Below, one piece after another: positions 17,499 through 25,897 of a stretch of 64,000 bases of DNA (positions are counted from its first letter, which is position 1; the number at the start of each line of letters is the position of its first letter). The notes below the pieces were generated by a model. That model did no database searches. It was not told the origin of the DNA and worked only from the letters and a program-made list of their open reading frames with translations. Location: NCBI GenBank assembly GCA_034436355.1, contig DAOTVQ010000042.1:62001-126000 (forward strand), read 5' to 3'. Both the position numbers and the translations under genes were made by a program. The DNA is from CP2-2F sp034436355. Its GTDB lineage: Bacteria; Chloroflexota; Anaerolineae; Aggregatilineales; UBA2796.

Positions 17499-17527
17499 AA
17501 TGCGCCGAGTTGTTCGCTCGGCGCATT
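17499..17527. terminator. Bidirectional terminator hairpin between convergent genes
   Basis: A perfect 11-bp stem AATGCGCCGAG / CTCGGCGCATT with a 7-base loop, located between the convergent hypothetical gene and the SPFH gene, followed by GTTTG on the plus strand. Confidence 0.75.
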
Positions 17528-17540
17528 GTTTGTGTGGCTG

Positions 17541-18518
17541 TTATTGGGTGACGATGCGGCGCACCTCAGAGACGGGCGGTGTGCCTTCCGCTGCGCTGTG
17601 AACACTGCCATTTGCCATCGTGCCAATCACTTTTTGCATGATGGTGGTCAGTTCCATCGGCAGCACGAACTTGGTCGCCTCGCTGGCGCCGAGCGCCTTC
17701 AAGGCTTCCATGTATTGCAACGCCATGGTGTTGGCGTCTACATCTTTTGCCTGTTCATAGATGGCTTGCAAAGCAAGGGCAAAGCCTTGTGCGCGCAACA
17801 CTTGGGCTTGGCGCTCGCCTTCTGCCTTCAGAATTTCGGATTGCTTCTGCCCTTCCGCCTTCAAGATTTCGGACTGCTTCTGCCCTTCCGCCACCATGAT
17901 CGCGGACTCGCGCTCGCCGCTTGCCTGCGTCACCATAGCGCGGCGCGTGCGCTCGGCTGTCATTTGGCGGTTCATCGCGTCTTGCACATCGCGCGGCGGC
18001 TCAATCTCACGGATTTCAACGCTGGTCACTTTCAAGCCCCAGCGCTCCGTGATCTCATCCAGTTTGACGCGCAGCTTGTCGTTGATTTCTTCACGCTTTG
18101 CCAGCACATCATCTAGGGTGATATCGCCGATGACGGCGCGGAGCGTCGTTGTGGCGATGTTGAGCGAAGCACTGACCACATTATCAACCTGCAAAATGGA
18201 ACGCTTAGGATCAACAACGCGATAGTAGACGAGGAAGTCAATGGAGATGGGCGCATTGTCTTTCGTGATGGCAGTCTGGCGTGGAATCTCAAGGAAGCGT
18301 TCGCGCAAATCCACCTTTGCGGCGTTTTCCCAAGGCAGCACCAGCACAATGCCCGGTCCGCGCACGCCCGCAAAACGCCCAAGCGCAAGGATCACCAAAC
18401 GCTCGAACTCTGGCACAATGCGGACGGAACGCAGCACAACCAGCAGCAGCAGCAATGCCAACACCACAATGACAATGGTTGGCAGCTGCTCAACGGTCAG
18501 ATCGGTTTGTCCTAACAT
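17541..18518 (-). CDS. SPFH/Band 7 membrane scaffold protein (stomatin/QmcA type)
   Basis: A 325-residue flotillin-like protein that oligomerises on the membrane and organises microdomains or membrane proteases. One N-terminal transmembrane helix (about 12-30), the Band 7 domain (about 30-195, with 'RIVPEFERLVILALGRF' and 'IPRQTAITKDNAPISIDFLVYYRV'), then a coiled coil. The coiled coil contains a near-exact tandem duplication of a 10-residue unit, QSEILKAEGQ (around 222-241). It is downstream of nfeD by 24 bases, the standard NfeD-stomatin operon. Confidence 0.93.
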   Translation of the reverse strand: MLGQTDLTVEQLPTIVIVVLALLLLLVVLRSVRIVPEFERLVILALGRFAGVRGPGIVLVLPWENAAKVDLRERFLEIPRQTAITKDNAPISIDFLVYYRVVDPKRSILQVDNVVSASLNIATTTLRAVIGDITLDDVLAKREEINDKLRVKLDEITERWGLKVTSVEIREIEPPRDVQDAMNRQMTAERTRRAMVTQASGERESAIMVAEGQKQSEILKAEGQKQSEILKAEGERQAQVLRAQGFALALQAIYEQAKDVDANTMALQYMEALKALGASEATKFVLPMELTTIMQKVIGTMANGSVHSAAEGTPPVSEVRRIVTQ

Positions 18519-18542
18519 AGCTACTTTCCTCCAAATCGGTTC

Positions 18543-19223
18543 TCAACGCAGCGCGTCGTCCTCTTCGCGCAATGCCTTTGCCTCCAGCGGTAAATCGGGC
18601 GGCGGTTCAGCCCCCTCAGCAGCAAGGCGCGGTGCATGTTTGTGTTTGGCACGTGCCACATAGAGCCGCAAACCTTCTTTGGCAACCACCTGCACATACT
18701 CGCCCGCAGGTAACGCCTCATTGCTGTAGGCTGTCCAAAGTTCGCTGTTTACATTCACCGTGCCAACGGGATCGAGCGGTTTGACGACGTAGCCAAACGC
18801 GCCGCTAAGCAGTTCGTCATCCCCAACCACTGGCTCGCTGGTTTGCTTGCGGTGAAAGGGCAGCAGCACCAATTGGTAGATGCCAAACGAAATTGCCACT
18901 GTGACGCCGATCAAAACAGGCGAGACCAGCATCTCCGTAAAGAGGAATAGCCCACCAATCGCCTGCAAGAGCAAGCCAAGCAAGGCGAAACGCGCCCATT
19001 CCCGCCGATACAGTGGCAGCAACAGATAGCTTAAGACGCCCGCGCCCAGCAGCACAGCAAACAGCCAGTTGGTGGCAGGGTTTGCCGCCAGCGCCAGCAA
19101 CGCACCACCCATCGCAATCGCCGCCAAGATTTCCACAACGCCGGTGCCGGGAATATACAGCCCGAAAACGCTTGTCCACAGCCCAACAATCAGCAGTAGG
19201 TAGGTAATGTTTGGGTTATCCAA
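18543..19223 (-). CDS. NfeD-family membrane protein
   Basis: A 226-residue partner of the SPFH protein. Four to five hydrophobic segments in the first 135 residues are followed by a C-terminal OB-fold domain (about 150-210; 'GAFGYVVKPLDPVGTVNVNSELWTAYS', 'YVQVVAKEGLRLYV'), which defines the short NfeD class lacking the ClpP-like protease domain. Start is TTG at 19223 by ORF extent; the ribosome site is weak. NfeD and stomatin partners occur as an operon across bacteria and are thought to act together in membrane quality control. Confidence 0.88.
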   Translation of the reverse strand: MDNPNITYLLLIVGLWTSVFGLYIPGTGVVEILAAIAMGGALLALAANPATNWLFAVLLGAGVLSYLLLPLYRREWARFALLGLLLQAIGGLFLFTEMLVSPVLIGVTVAISFGIYQLVLLPFHRKQTSEPVVGDDELLSGAFGYVVKPLDPVGTVNVNSELWTAYSNEALPAGEYVQVVAKEGLRLYVARAKHKHAPRLAAEGAEPPPDLPLEAKALREEDDALR

Positions 19224-19438
19224 AGCATCGTTTGCCTTTTCTCACTCGCTTGCCTTTAACACGCCTAGCGCTTTGTACACATCTTACCTTTAATTGGGGG
19301 CTGAGGGCAAGCAGAAAAGGCATTCGATGCGGCAAAACACCGCAAATTTAGAGAGTGTTTTTGCTCAGCAGGCAGGCTTACACTCCGACCTGCTGAGCAG
19401 TTTGCCACCTCACACCGCGCACGATGGGCAGCAAGCCC

Positions 19439-22339
19439 TCATTTCACACCCACCAGATAGTCTGCCAAGAACTGCCCTGTATAGCTGCGTTCGGTGGCGG
19501 CGATCTCTTCCGGTGTGCCAACCGCGATCACCTCACCGCCGCGGTCGCCGCCTTCAGGGCCCATATCGATCAGCCAGTCGGCAACCTTGATGATGTCTAG
19601 GTTATGCTCAATCACCACCACCGTATTGCCTTGATCAACCAGCGCATTCAGCACCCTGATCAGGCGATCCACGTCGGCGGCGTGCAGCCCAACGCTCGGC
19701 TCATCCAACACATAGAGCGTTTTGCCCGTGCCGCGCTTAGAGAGTTCGCGGCTCAGCTTGATGCGCTGCGCCTCGCCACCGCTGAGCGTCGTCGCAGGCT
19801 GCCCGATCCGAATGTAGCCTAAGCCAACCGCCTCCAAGGTTTGCAGCGGGCGCGCAATGGTCGGGAAGTTCTCAAAGAAGCTGATGCCTTCGCTCACAGT
19901 CATCGCCAACACTTCGGCGATGTTTTTGCCCTTGTAGCGCACTTGGAGCGTCTCACGGTTATAGCGTGCGCCGTGGCACACATCACAGGTCACAAAGACG
20001 TTCGGCAGGAACTGCATTTCGATCTGCAACTGCCCTTGCCCTTCGCAGTTCTCGCAGCGCCCGCCCTTCACATTGAAGCTGAAACGCCCGGGCCCATAGC
20101 CGCGCACCTTGCTCTCAGGCATTTCGGCAAACAAGTTACGGATGTGATCGAACATCTTGGTGTAGGTGGCGGGATTGCTGCGCGGCGTGCGCCCGATAGG
20201 CGTCTGATCAATGTTGATGATCTTATCCACTGCCTCCAGCCCTTCAATACGCTCATGCGCGCCCGCCCGTTCGCGTGCGCCGTTTAGCACTTGCGCCAGC
20301 CGCTTGTAGAGAATCTCGATCAGCAGCGAGGATTTGCCGCTGCCACTCACGCCGGTGATCACGACCAACTTGCCAAGCGGAATATCTACCGAGACATCTT
20401 TTAGGTTGTTCTCGCGTGCGCCGCGAATGCTGATCACCTTGCTGTTGCCGTTTCGCCGCATGGTTGGGATGGCAATGCGCTTGCGCCCGCTGAGATAAGC
20501 ACCGGTGATGCTCTCAGGGTGCGCCATGATCTGCTCAGGGGTGCCTTCCGCCACAATCTGCCCGCCGTGCTGCCCGGCGCCCGGCCCTAAGTCCACAATC
20601 CAATCAGCAGCGCGCATTGTCTCGTCGTCATGTTCCACAACCAGCAGCGTGTTGCCCAAATCGCGCATACGCTCTAGGGTGCGGATCAGGCGTGCATTGT
20701 CACGCTGATGCAAGCCGATGGACGGCTCGTCCAGCACATACAGCACGCCGGTCAGTTGGCTGCCGATCTGTGTTGCAAGCCGAATGCGCTGTGCCTCGCC
20801 GCCGCTGAGCGTGCCAGAAGCACGCGAGAGGTTCAGGTAATCCAGCCCAACATCAATCAGGAAGTTGACGCGCTCCCGAATCTCTTTCAGCACCTGATGG
20901 GCGATGGTGCGCTCACGGTCGTTCAACACAGCAGGCTGATCAGGGCTGCCACTCAGCGCAGTTACCCATTCACGCAATTGCAGCATGGAAAGTTTGCCCG
21001 CCTCGTAAATGTTCAAGTGATGAATGGTGACGGCAAGCGCTTCCGAGCGCAGGCGTCTGCCTTCGCAGGCAGGGCAAGGGCGCTCAGACATGAGGCGTTG
21101 GTAGCGTTCGCGCATAAAGTCGGAGTCGGTTTGCTCATAGCGGCGTTGGACGGCATGGCTGACGCCTTCCCAGCGCATTGTCCATTGGCGGGGTGTGCCA
21201 TCGCTGCCGTTGAAATGAATGGTATAGCGCCGCTCACCAGTGCCATAGAGGATAATCTCGCGCTGCTTGTCGGTCAGGCTGTGCCATGCCTTGTTGGTTG
21301 GCACTTTGTTCTCGCGGGCGATGCTGAGCAAAACCTGCATACTGGCAGAGTCGCTGTCGGTCGTCCATGCCAGCTCGCTGATGGCACCGTCTTCCAACGC
21401 AAGATCAGGGTTCGGCACGATCAGGGTCGGGTCGATCTCTAGGCGCACGCCAAGCCCTTGGCATTGCGGGCAGGCGCCGTGCGGCGAATTGAACGAGAAG
21501 GTGCGCGGCTCAATCTCTGGAAATGAGCCATGCCCGAACACGCACGCCAGCTTCTCGCTGAACAGCACATCACGCGGCGCGTTCGGATCGCTCACATCGT
21601 TGATGATCACGATGCCGTCGCCCATATCGAGCGCCGTCTCGACCGAGTCGGTCAGGCGTGAGCGTGCCGATTGTGCCTCTTCCCCGTTCGGATCGGCAAA
21701 GTGGCGGATGACCAAGCGATCTACCACGACTTCAATGGTGTGCATCTCATAGCGTGCCAGCTTGATCTCCTCATCCACATCGCGCACTTGACCATCCACG
21801 CGCACACGGACGAAGCCCGCCTTTCGCACATCCTCAAAAACCTTCTCGTGCTGCCCTTTGCGGTCTTTGATGAGGGGCGCCAGCACCTGAATGCGCGTGC
21901 CGTCGGGCATCGCCTCGATCTGTTCCACAATTTGCTGTGCGCTCTGCGCCTTTACCTCTGCGCCGCAGGTTGGGCAGTGCGGCACGCCAATGCGGGCGTA
22001 GAGCAGGCGCAGATAGTCGTAAATCTCGGTGACGGTGCCAACCGTCGAGCGTGGGTTAGCGCTCACGCCGCGCTGATCAATCGAGATGGCGGGCGAAAGC
22101 CCCTCGATCTGGTCTACATCGGGCTTTTCCATTTGCCCAACGAACTGCCGCGCATAGGCAGAGAGGGATTCAACATAGCGGCGCTGCCCTTCAGCAAAGA
22201 TGGTGTCGAAGGCAAGCGAGGATTTACCGCTGCCCGATAAGCCTGTGATCACGATTAGCTTGTTGCGTGGAAGTTCAACATTCACGTTCTTGAGGTTGTG
22301 TTCGCGTGCGCCACGCACGATGATTTTTTCTTGCACCAT
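19439..22339 (-). CDS. uvrA: Excinuclease ABC subunit A
   Basis: DNA-damage recognition ATPase of nucleotide excision repair, about 966 residues, the normal length. Two ABC ATPase modules: Walker A GLSGSGKSS near the N terminus and GVSGSGKSS in the second half; signatures LSGGEAQRIRLA and LSGGEAQRIKLS; Walker B VLDEPSIGLH and VLDEPSVGLH. Zinc-binding Cys pairs CPQC/CPAC and CENC/CDVC are in place, and the family's RRYVESLSAYARQFLG-like segment is present near residue 55. ATG at 22339 is preferred to TTG at 22348 since AGAGGA is 12 bases before the ATG. Confidence 0.98.
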   Translation of the reverse strand: MVQEKIIVRGAREHNLKNVNVELPRNKLIVITGLSGSGKSSLAFDTIFAEGQRRYVESLSAYARQFVGQMEKPDVDQIEGLSPAISIDQRGVSANPRSTVGTVTEIYDYLRLLYARIGVPHCPTCGAEVKAQSAQQIVEQIEAMPDGTRIQVLAPLIKDRKGQHEKVFEDVRKAGFVRVRVDGQVRDVDEEIKLARYEMHTIEVVVDRLVIRHFADPNGEEAQSARSRLTDSVETALDMGDGIVIINDVSDPNAPRDVLFSEKLACVFGHGSFPEIEPRTFSFNSPHGACPQCQGLGVRLEIDPTLIVPNPDLALEDGAISELAWTTDSDSASMQVLLSIARENKVPTNKAWHSLTDKQREIILYGTGERRYTIHFNGSDGTPRQWTMRWEGVSHAVQRRYEQTDSDFMRERYQRLMSERPCPACEGRRLRSEALAVTIHHLNIYEAGKLSMLQLREWVTALSGSPDQPAVLNDRERTIAHQVLKEIRERVNFLIDVGLDYLNLSRASGTLSGGEAQRIRLATQIGSQLTGVLYVLDEPSIGLHQRDNARLIRTLERMRDLGNTLLVVEHDDETMRAADWIVDLGPGAGQHGGQIVAEGTPEQIMAHPESITGAYLSGRKRIAIPTMRRNGNSKVISIRGARENNLKDVSVDIPLGKLVVITGVSGSGKSSLLIEILYKRLAQVLNGARERAGAHERIEGLEAVDKIINIDQTPIGRTPRSNPATYTKMFDHIRNLFAEMPESKVRGYGPGRFSFNVKGGRCENCEGQGQLQIEMQFLPNVFVTCDVCHGARYNRETLQVRYKGKNIAEVLAMTVSEGISFFENFPTIARPLQTLEAVGLGYIRIGQPATTLSGGEAQRIKLSRELSKRGTGKTLYVLDEPSVGLHAADVDRLIRVLNALVDQGNTVVVIEHNLDIIKVADWLIDMGPEGGDRGGEVIAVGTPEEIAATERSYTGQFLADYLVGVK

Positions 22340-22524
22340 AGCTGCCAAAAATCCTCTGCCTAGAATGCGGTACAGACGTTAGCGGCTCGGTGGATGAGCC
22401 AGTGCCGCGTGTGACATGCCATCCCTAATTGTACACCTGTTCGATTGCGGCGGCAAGGTTGAGGCGGGAGGCAGCTTGGGAACGCCTTAGCCTGAATGCG
22501 TTCCGTACGCCCAGAGACTCCGAC

Positions 22525-22553
22525 TTGCCTTACGTGCTGCCTTGCGCTAGAAT
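22525..22553 (+). promoter_or_regulatory. Candidate promoter for small exported protein gene
   Basis: TTGCCT (22525-22530), 17-base spacer, TAGAAT (22548-22553). It faces the gene at 22622 and is divergent from uvrA. Nothing else is recognisable between the uvrA start and 22622. Confidence 0.45.
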
Positions 22554-22621
22554 GGCGCGGATCGTGGGCGACAAGCGTATTTGTGGCTTGCCGCGCCTTC
22601 GCTTGGGAAACTGTGTGCCGT

Positions 22622-23017
22622 ATGCGTAAGTTATTCGTTGTGCTGGCTGCCAGCCTTGTTTTTGCGCCGCGCCTTGCCTTGCTCAGCGCAGAGAACGCAG
22701 CACGCCAACCCGACTTGCCACCGCATAACGACTTTTTGCCCATAGCGGATGCCCTGCCACCTGCCCACCTTGCCCGCACACCACAGCCCGCCCTCATGCT
22801 TGGCATCCTTGCCGCTTTTGCCCAGTGGCGCGCTGCGTTCGGTGGCACTGGCACACTGACGGCTGGCACAACGCCGTTGCATCACAGCGCGCTGGCTACC
22901 TTCCCACGTGCGCTTGGTGTAGCGCCCCACATCGCCCGTGTGATCCTGATCGGCTGCTGCGGCTATGCAGCGGCACAACCGCGCCGCCGTGCGCCGCCAA
23001 CCCTACATCCACGCTAA
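22622..23017 (+). CDS. Small putative exported hypothetical protein
   Basis: A 131-residue protein, not recognised. The ATG at 22622 opens a signal-peptide-like stretch (MRKLFVVLAASLVFAPRLAL) with a plausible cleavage site near residue 20-24. The rest is Ala/Pro/His-rich with one hydrophobic patch (ARVILIGCCGYAAA) near residue 100. In favour: a candidate promoter upstream and a terminator-like hairpin 10 bases after the stop. Against: no strong ribosome site and a competing ORF on the other strand. Confidence 0.45.
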   Translation: MRKLFVVLAASLVFAPRLALLSAENAARQPDLPPHNDFLPIADALPPAHLARTPQPALMLGILAAFAQWRAAFGGTGTLTAGTTPLHHSALATFPRALGVAPHIARVILIGCCGYAAAQPRRRAPPTLHPR

Positions 23018-23026
23018 CAGACTTTA

Positions 23027-23049
23027 GTGTGGCGCGTTGCGCGCCGCAC
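23027..23049 (+). terminator. Terminator-like hairpin before secD
   Basis: A 10-bp stem GTGTGGCGCG / CGCGCCGCAC (one G-U pair) with a TTG loop; a run of five T follows 10 bases later (23060-23064). Confidence 0.5.
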
Positions 23050-23107
23050 CATGCCTTAGTTTTTCGCTGAATTCGTTTGAACCAATCTGAAGGGAACTTT
23101 GACGCCT

Positions 23108-24727
23108 ATGCAAAGAGGAACTGGTGCATGGCTGGCGATTGTGATCGCCATAGCCGCCCTTTGCACCTACATGATTCTGCCCAATGCGGGCTTGTTTGGT
23201 CGCCCTATTGAAGTGCGCCCCGGTCTCGATATTCAAGGCGGCGTGCGCGTCCTAATGCGCGCCGATCAAGACGACGTTACGCCCGAACAAATGGAAGAAG
23301 TCCGCCGCGTCATTGATCGGCGTGTGAATGCCATTGGTGTGGCGGAACCTATCGTACAAACCGCCGGCAGCAACCGCATTATCGTGGAACTGCCCGGCAT
23401 TCAAAATCCCGATGCGGCAATTGACCTCATCCGCCAGACGGCGCTGTTGGAATTTGTGGACTTTGCCGCCATCGGTGGCTGCACGGCGCCTATGCCGCCG
23501 CCCGGCACATACATCCTGACCAACCGTCAGCAGGCACTCCGTGATCAGGCACCTGCTGCCACAGCAGCGCCTACCGCCGAAGCGACGGCGGAAACAGCCG
23601 CTACGCCTGAGGCAACCGCTGAAGCGACGGCGGAAGCGGCTGCCACGCCTGAGGCAACGGCAGAAGCGACCGCCGCAGTAACAGCGGAAGCAACTGCTGA
23701 CCCGACCGCAGCGCCAACCGCTGAAGCGACGGCGGAAGCGGCTGCTACGCCTGAGGCAACTGCCGAGCCTACCGCTGAACCAACCCCTGATCCGCAACAG
23801 CCGGGCAGCAAGGCAAACCCATTGCTGAACCCTTGCACGAATTTGCCCTTTAACACCGTCATGACGGGCGCCGGCTTGCGCGATGCCCAAGCACGGTTGG
23901 GCGGTCAGACTGGCACGCAGTATGTGGTCGGCTTCGATCTGAACAGCGGCAGCCCCGAAGCGCAAGCCTTCGCGGCACACACGGGTGCCAACATCGGGCA
24001 GCCGCTGGCAATCGTGCTGGATGGCGAAGTGCTGAGCGCACCCACCATTCAAGCCCGCCTTGATGATGGTGGCGAGATCACGGGCAACTTCACCCGCGAA
24101 GAGGCGGTTTCGCTCGCCGTGCAGTTGCGTTCGGGTGCATTGCCCGTCTCGCTCAGCATCGAATCGCGTGAGCAGGTGGGCGCAACGCTCGGCGCGGAAT
24201 CCGTGGCGCAAGCCGTGCGCGCCGGCGCGCTTGGCATCCTGACCATCTTCCTCTTCCTGATCCTCTACTACCGTGTGGGCGGTCTGGCGGCTGCGCTTGC
24301 CTTGATTCTGTTCGGGATGATCAACTTTGCGCTCTACAAATACATCCCCGTGACGCTGACGCTCTCAGCCATCACCGGCTTCCTGATCTCGATTGGCTCC
24401 GCCATTGACGGCAACATCCTGATCTTCGAGCGCGTGAAGGAAGAGCTGCGCGCCGGGCGAAAACTCAGCAAGGCGGTTGATCTCGGCTTCTCCCGCGCTT
24501 GGACGACCATCCGCGACTCGAACATTTCCACCATCATGATCGCCATGATCCTCTACTTCTTTGGTGGTCAGTTTGGCGCTAGTGCGGTGCGCGGCTTTGC
24601 CATCACCCTGATCATTGGCTTGGTCATCAACCTGTTCACGGCGGTGGTGGTCACCCGCGTCTTTTTGAATGTGATCCTTGCCATTGGTGGCGAGCGTTTG
24701 GCACGCACCAAGCTGTTTGGGCAATAA
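23108..24727 (+). CDS. secD: Protein translocase subunit SecD with low-complexity insert
   Basis: Membrane component using the proton gradient to complete Sec-dependent export, acting with SecF. N-terminal transmembrane helix, P1 region with RPGLDIQGGVRVLM, then the C-terminal domain with 'LRSGALPVSLSIESREQVG' and five membrane helices including ITGFLISIGSAIDGNILIFE. The odd part is an insert of about 84 residues in the periplasmic P1 domain made almost only of Ala, Thr, Glu and Pro (see 23549-23800), which makes the protein larger than a minimal SecD. ATG at 23108 is taken as start; TTG at 23099 is possible. secF follows after 24 bases. Confidence 0.95.
   Translation: MQRGTGAWLAIVIAIAALCTYMILPNAGLFGRPIEVRPGLDIQGGVRVLMRADQDDVTPEQMEEVRRVIDRRVNAIGVAEPIVQTAGSNRIIVELPGIQNPDAAIDLIRQTALLEFVDFAAIGGCTAPMPPPGTYILTNRQQALRDQAPAATAAPTAEATAETAATPEATAEATAEAAATPEATAEATAAVTAEATADPTAAPTAEATAEAAATPEATAEPTAEPTPDPQQPGSKANPLLNPCTNLPFNTVMTGAGLRDAQARLGGQTGTQYVVGFDLNSGSPEAQAFAAHTGANIGQPLAIVLDGEVLSAPTIQARLDDGGEITGNFTREEAVSLAVQLRSGALPVSLSIESREQVGATLGAESVAQAVRAGALGILTIFLFLILYYRVGGLAAALALILFGMINFALYKYIPVTLTLSAITGFLISIGSAIDGNILIFERVKEELRAGRKLSKAVDLGFSRAWTTIRDSNISTIMIAMILYFFGGQFGASAVRGFAITLIIGLVINLFTAVVVTRVFLNVILAIGGERLARTKLFGQ
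23549..23800 (+). repeat. In-frame degenerate Ala-Thr-Glu-Pro repeat inside secD
   Basis: Tandem degenerate repeat coding for units such as ATPEATAEATAEA and PTAEATAEAAATPEA, about 84 codons. The DNA repeats in steps of about 6 and 18 bases (GCGACGGCGGAAGCGGCTGC recurs). The reading frame is kept throughout, so it is expressed as a flexible extracytoplasmic linker. Length is likely to vary between strains by slippage. Confidence 0.9.
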
Positions 24728-24751
24728 CCAAGAAAGCGAGAACATACACCC

Positions 24752-25750
24752 ATGGTTAACTTTGTAAAACGCCGCCGCCTCTACTACCTGATCTCAATTC
24801 TTGTGATCTTGGGCGGCATCGTGGCGATGGTGATCTCCACGCAAACCTATCGGGAGCGCTCGATCATCCGTCTGAGCATTGATTTCATTGGTGGCGCGCT
24901 CTTTCAGCTTGAATTCGCGCCTGTGCAGGGGCTAACACCCGGCACATTGACGGGCAGCGCCATCCAGAATGCGTTTACCGCCGCCGGGCTGAGCGATGTC
25001 ACCGCGCAGCGCGTGGGCATTGGCGAAACCTACACTTGGCAGGTGCGCGCCAACTTTGGCGATGACAGCGCTGAACAGATCAACGCCATTGCAGAAAACC
25101 TGACCCAACTTGGCACGCAGCTCAACCTGACCTTTGATGCACAGCGCTTCCGTGAGAACTTTAGCGAGGTCTCGCCCATCGTTGGCAATGAGGTCACCAA
25201 TGCCGCGTTGGTGGCAACCCTTGTCGCCAGCGGCTTGGTGCTGTTTTGGATTGCCGTTGCCTTCCGCAAGCTCAAGCACTCCTTCCGCTATGGCGTCACG
25301 GCGTTGGTGGCGATGGTGCATGATGTGCTGGTCATGCTTGGCGCGATGTCCATCATGGGCTTAGTGGCAGGCTGGGAGGCAGATGCCCTGTTCCTGACAG
25401 CCGTGCTAACAGTGGTTGGCTACTCGGTGCAGGATACGATTGTGGTCTTTGACCGCATTCGTGAAAATGATGTGCGCCACCGCGGTGAACCCTACGAGCT
25501 GATCGTCAATCGCAGCCTGCTGGAAACGATTCAGCGTTCGCTGATGACGCAGATCGCTGTGGGCTTTGTGTTGGTGGCGCTGCTCATCCTCACCACCAGT
25601 TCGATTCAGCAGTTCGTCGGCATTTTGCTGATCGGTCTGCTCAGCGGTTCGTACAGCTCGATCTTCATCGCGGTGCCGCTGTTGGTCTCTTGGGAAAACG
25701 GTGAGATTCCATTTGTGAATCAGGCAAATCGCCGCGCCGCAACGGCTTAA
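24752..25750 (+). CDS. secF: Protein translocase subunit SecF
   Basis: Partner of SecD. 332 residues, six membrane helices, periplasmic P1 region after the first helix, and the family motif 'VVGYSVQDTIVVFDRIREND' with 'RSLLETIQRSLMTQIAVGFVLVALLI'. Begins 24 bases after the secD stop with ATG and AAAGCGAG upstream; co-transcribed with secD. Confidence 0.97.
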   Translation: MVNFVKRRRLYYLISILVILGGIVAMVISTQTYRERSIIRLSIDFIGGALFQLEFAPVQGLTPGTLTGSAIQNAFTAAGLSDVTAQRVGIGETYTWQVRANFGDDSAEQINAIAENLTQLGTQLNLTFDAQRFRENFSEVSPIVGNEVTNAALVATLVASGLVLFWIAVAFRKLKHSFRYGVTALVAMVHDVLVMLGAMSIMGLVAGWEADALFLTAVLTVVGYSVQDTIVVFDRIRENDVRHRGEPYELIVNRSLLETIQRSLMTQIAVGFVLVALLILTTSSIQQFVGILLIGLLSGSYSSIFIAVPLLVSWENGEIPFVNQANRRAATA

Positions 25751-25897
25751 GCACCGCTCGGCGGAGCGCAGCGTTAGGCTGTGCTTGCTAGGCGCTTACC
25801 CTACGTTGCTCAATCCGCCCTTGTTTATGCACCGCACGGCGGGTATGCTAGGGCGGTTGAGAAAAATCGAACGAATGCCCTGCGAGACAGACCGCCC

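Noticed and set aside
19363..19398. 10-bp hairpin (GCTCAGCAGG / CCTGCTGAGC) as uvrA terminator
   Set aside because: On the uvrA strand it is followed by A residues, not U, and the loop is 16 bases; it may be structural but is not a clear terminator.
23252..24211. 319-residue ORF antisense to secD
   Set aside because: Shadow of the secD repeat; its own sequence is low complexity (Arg/Gly/Cys) with no domain, while secD is certain.
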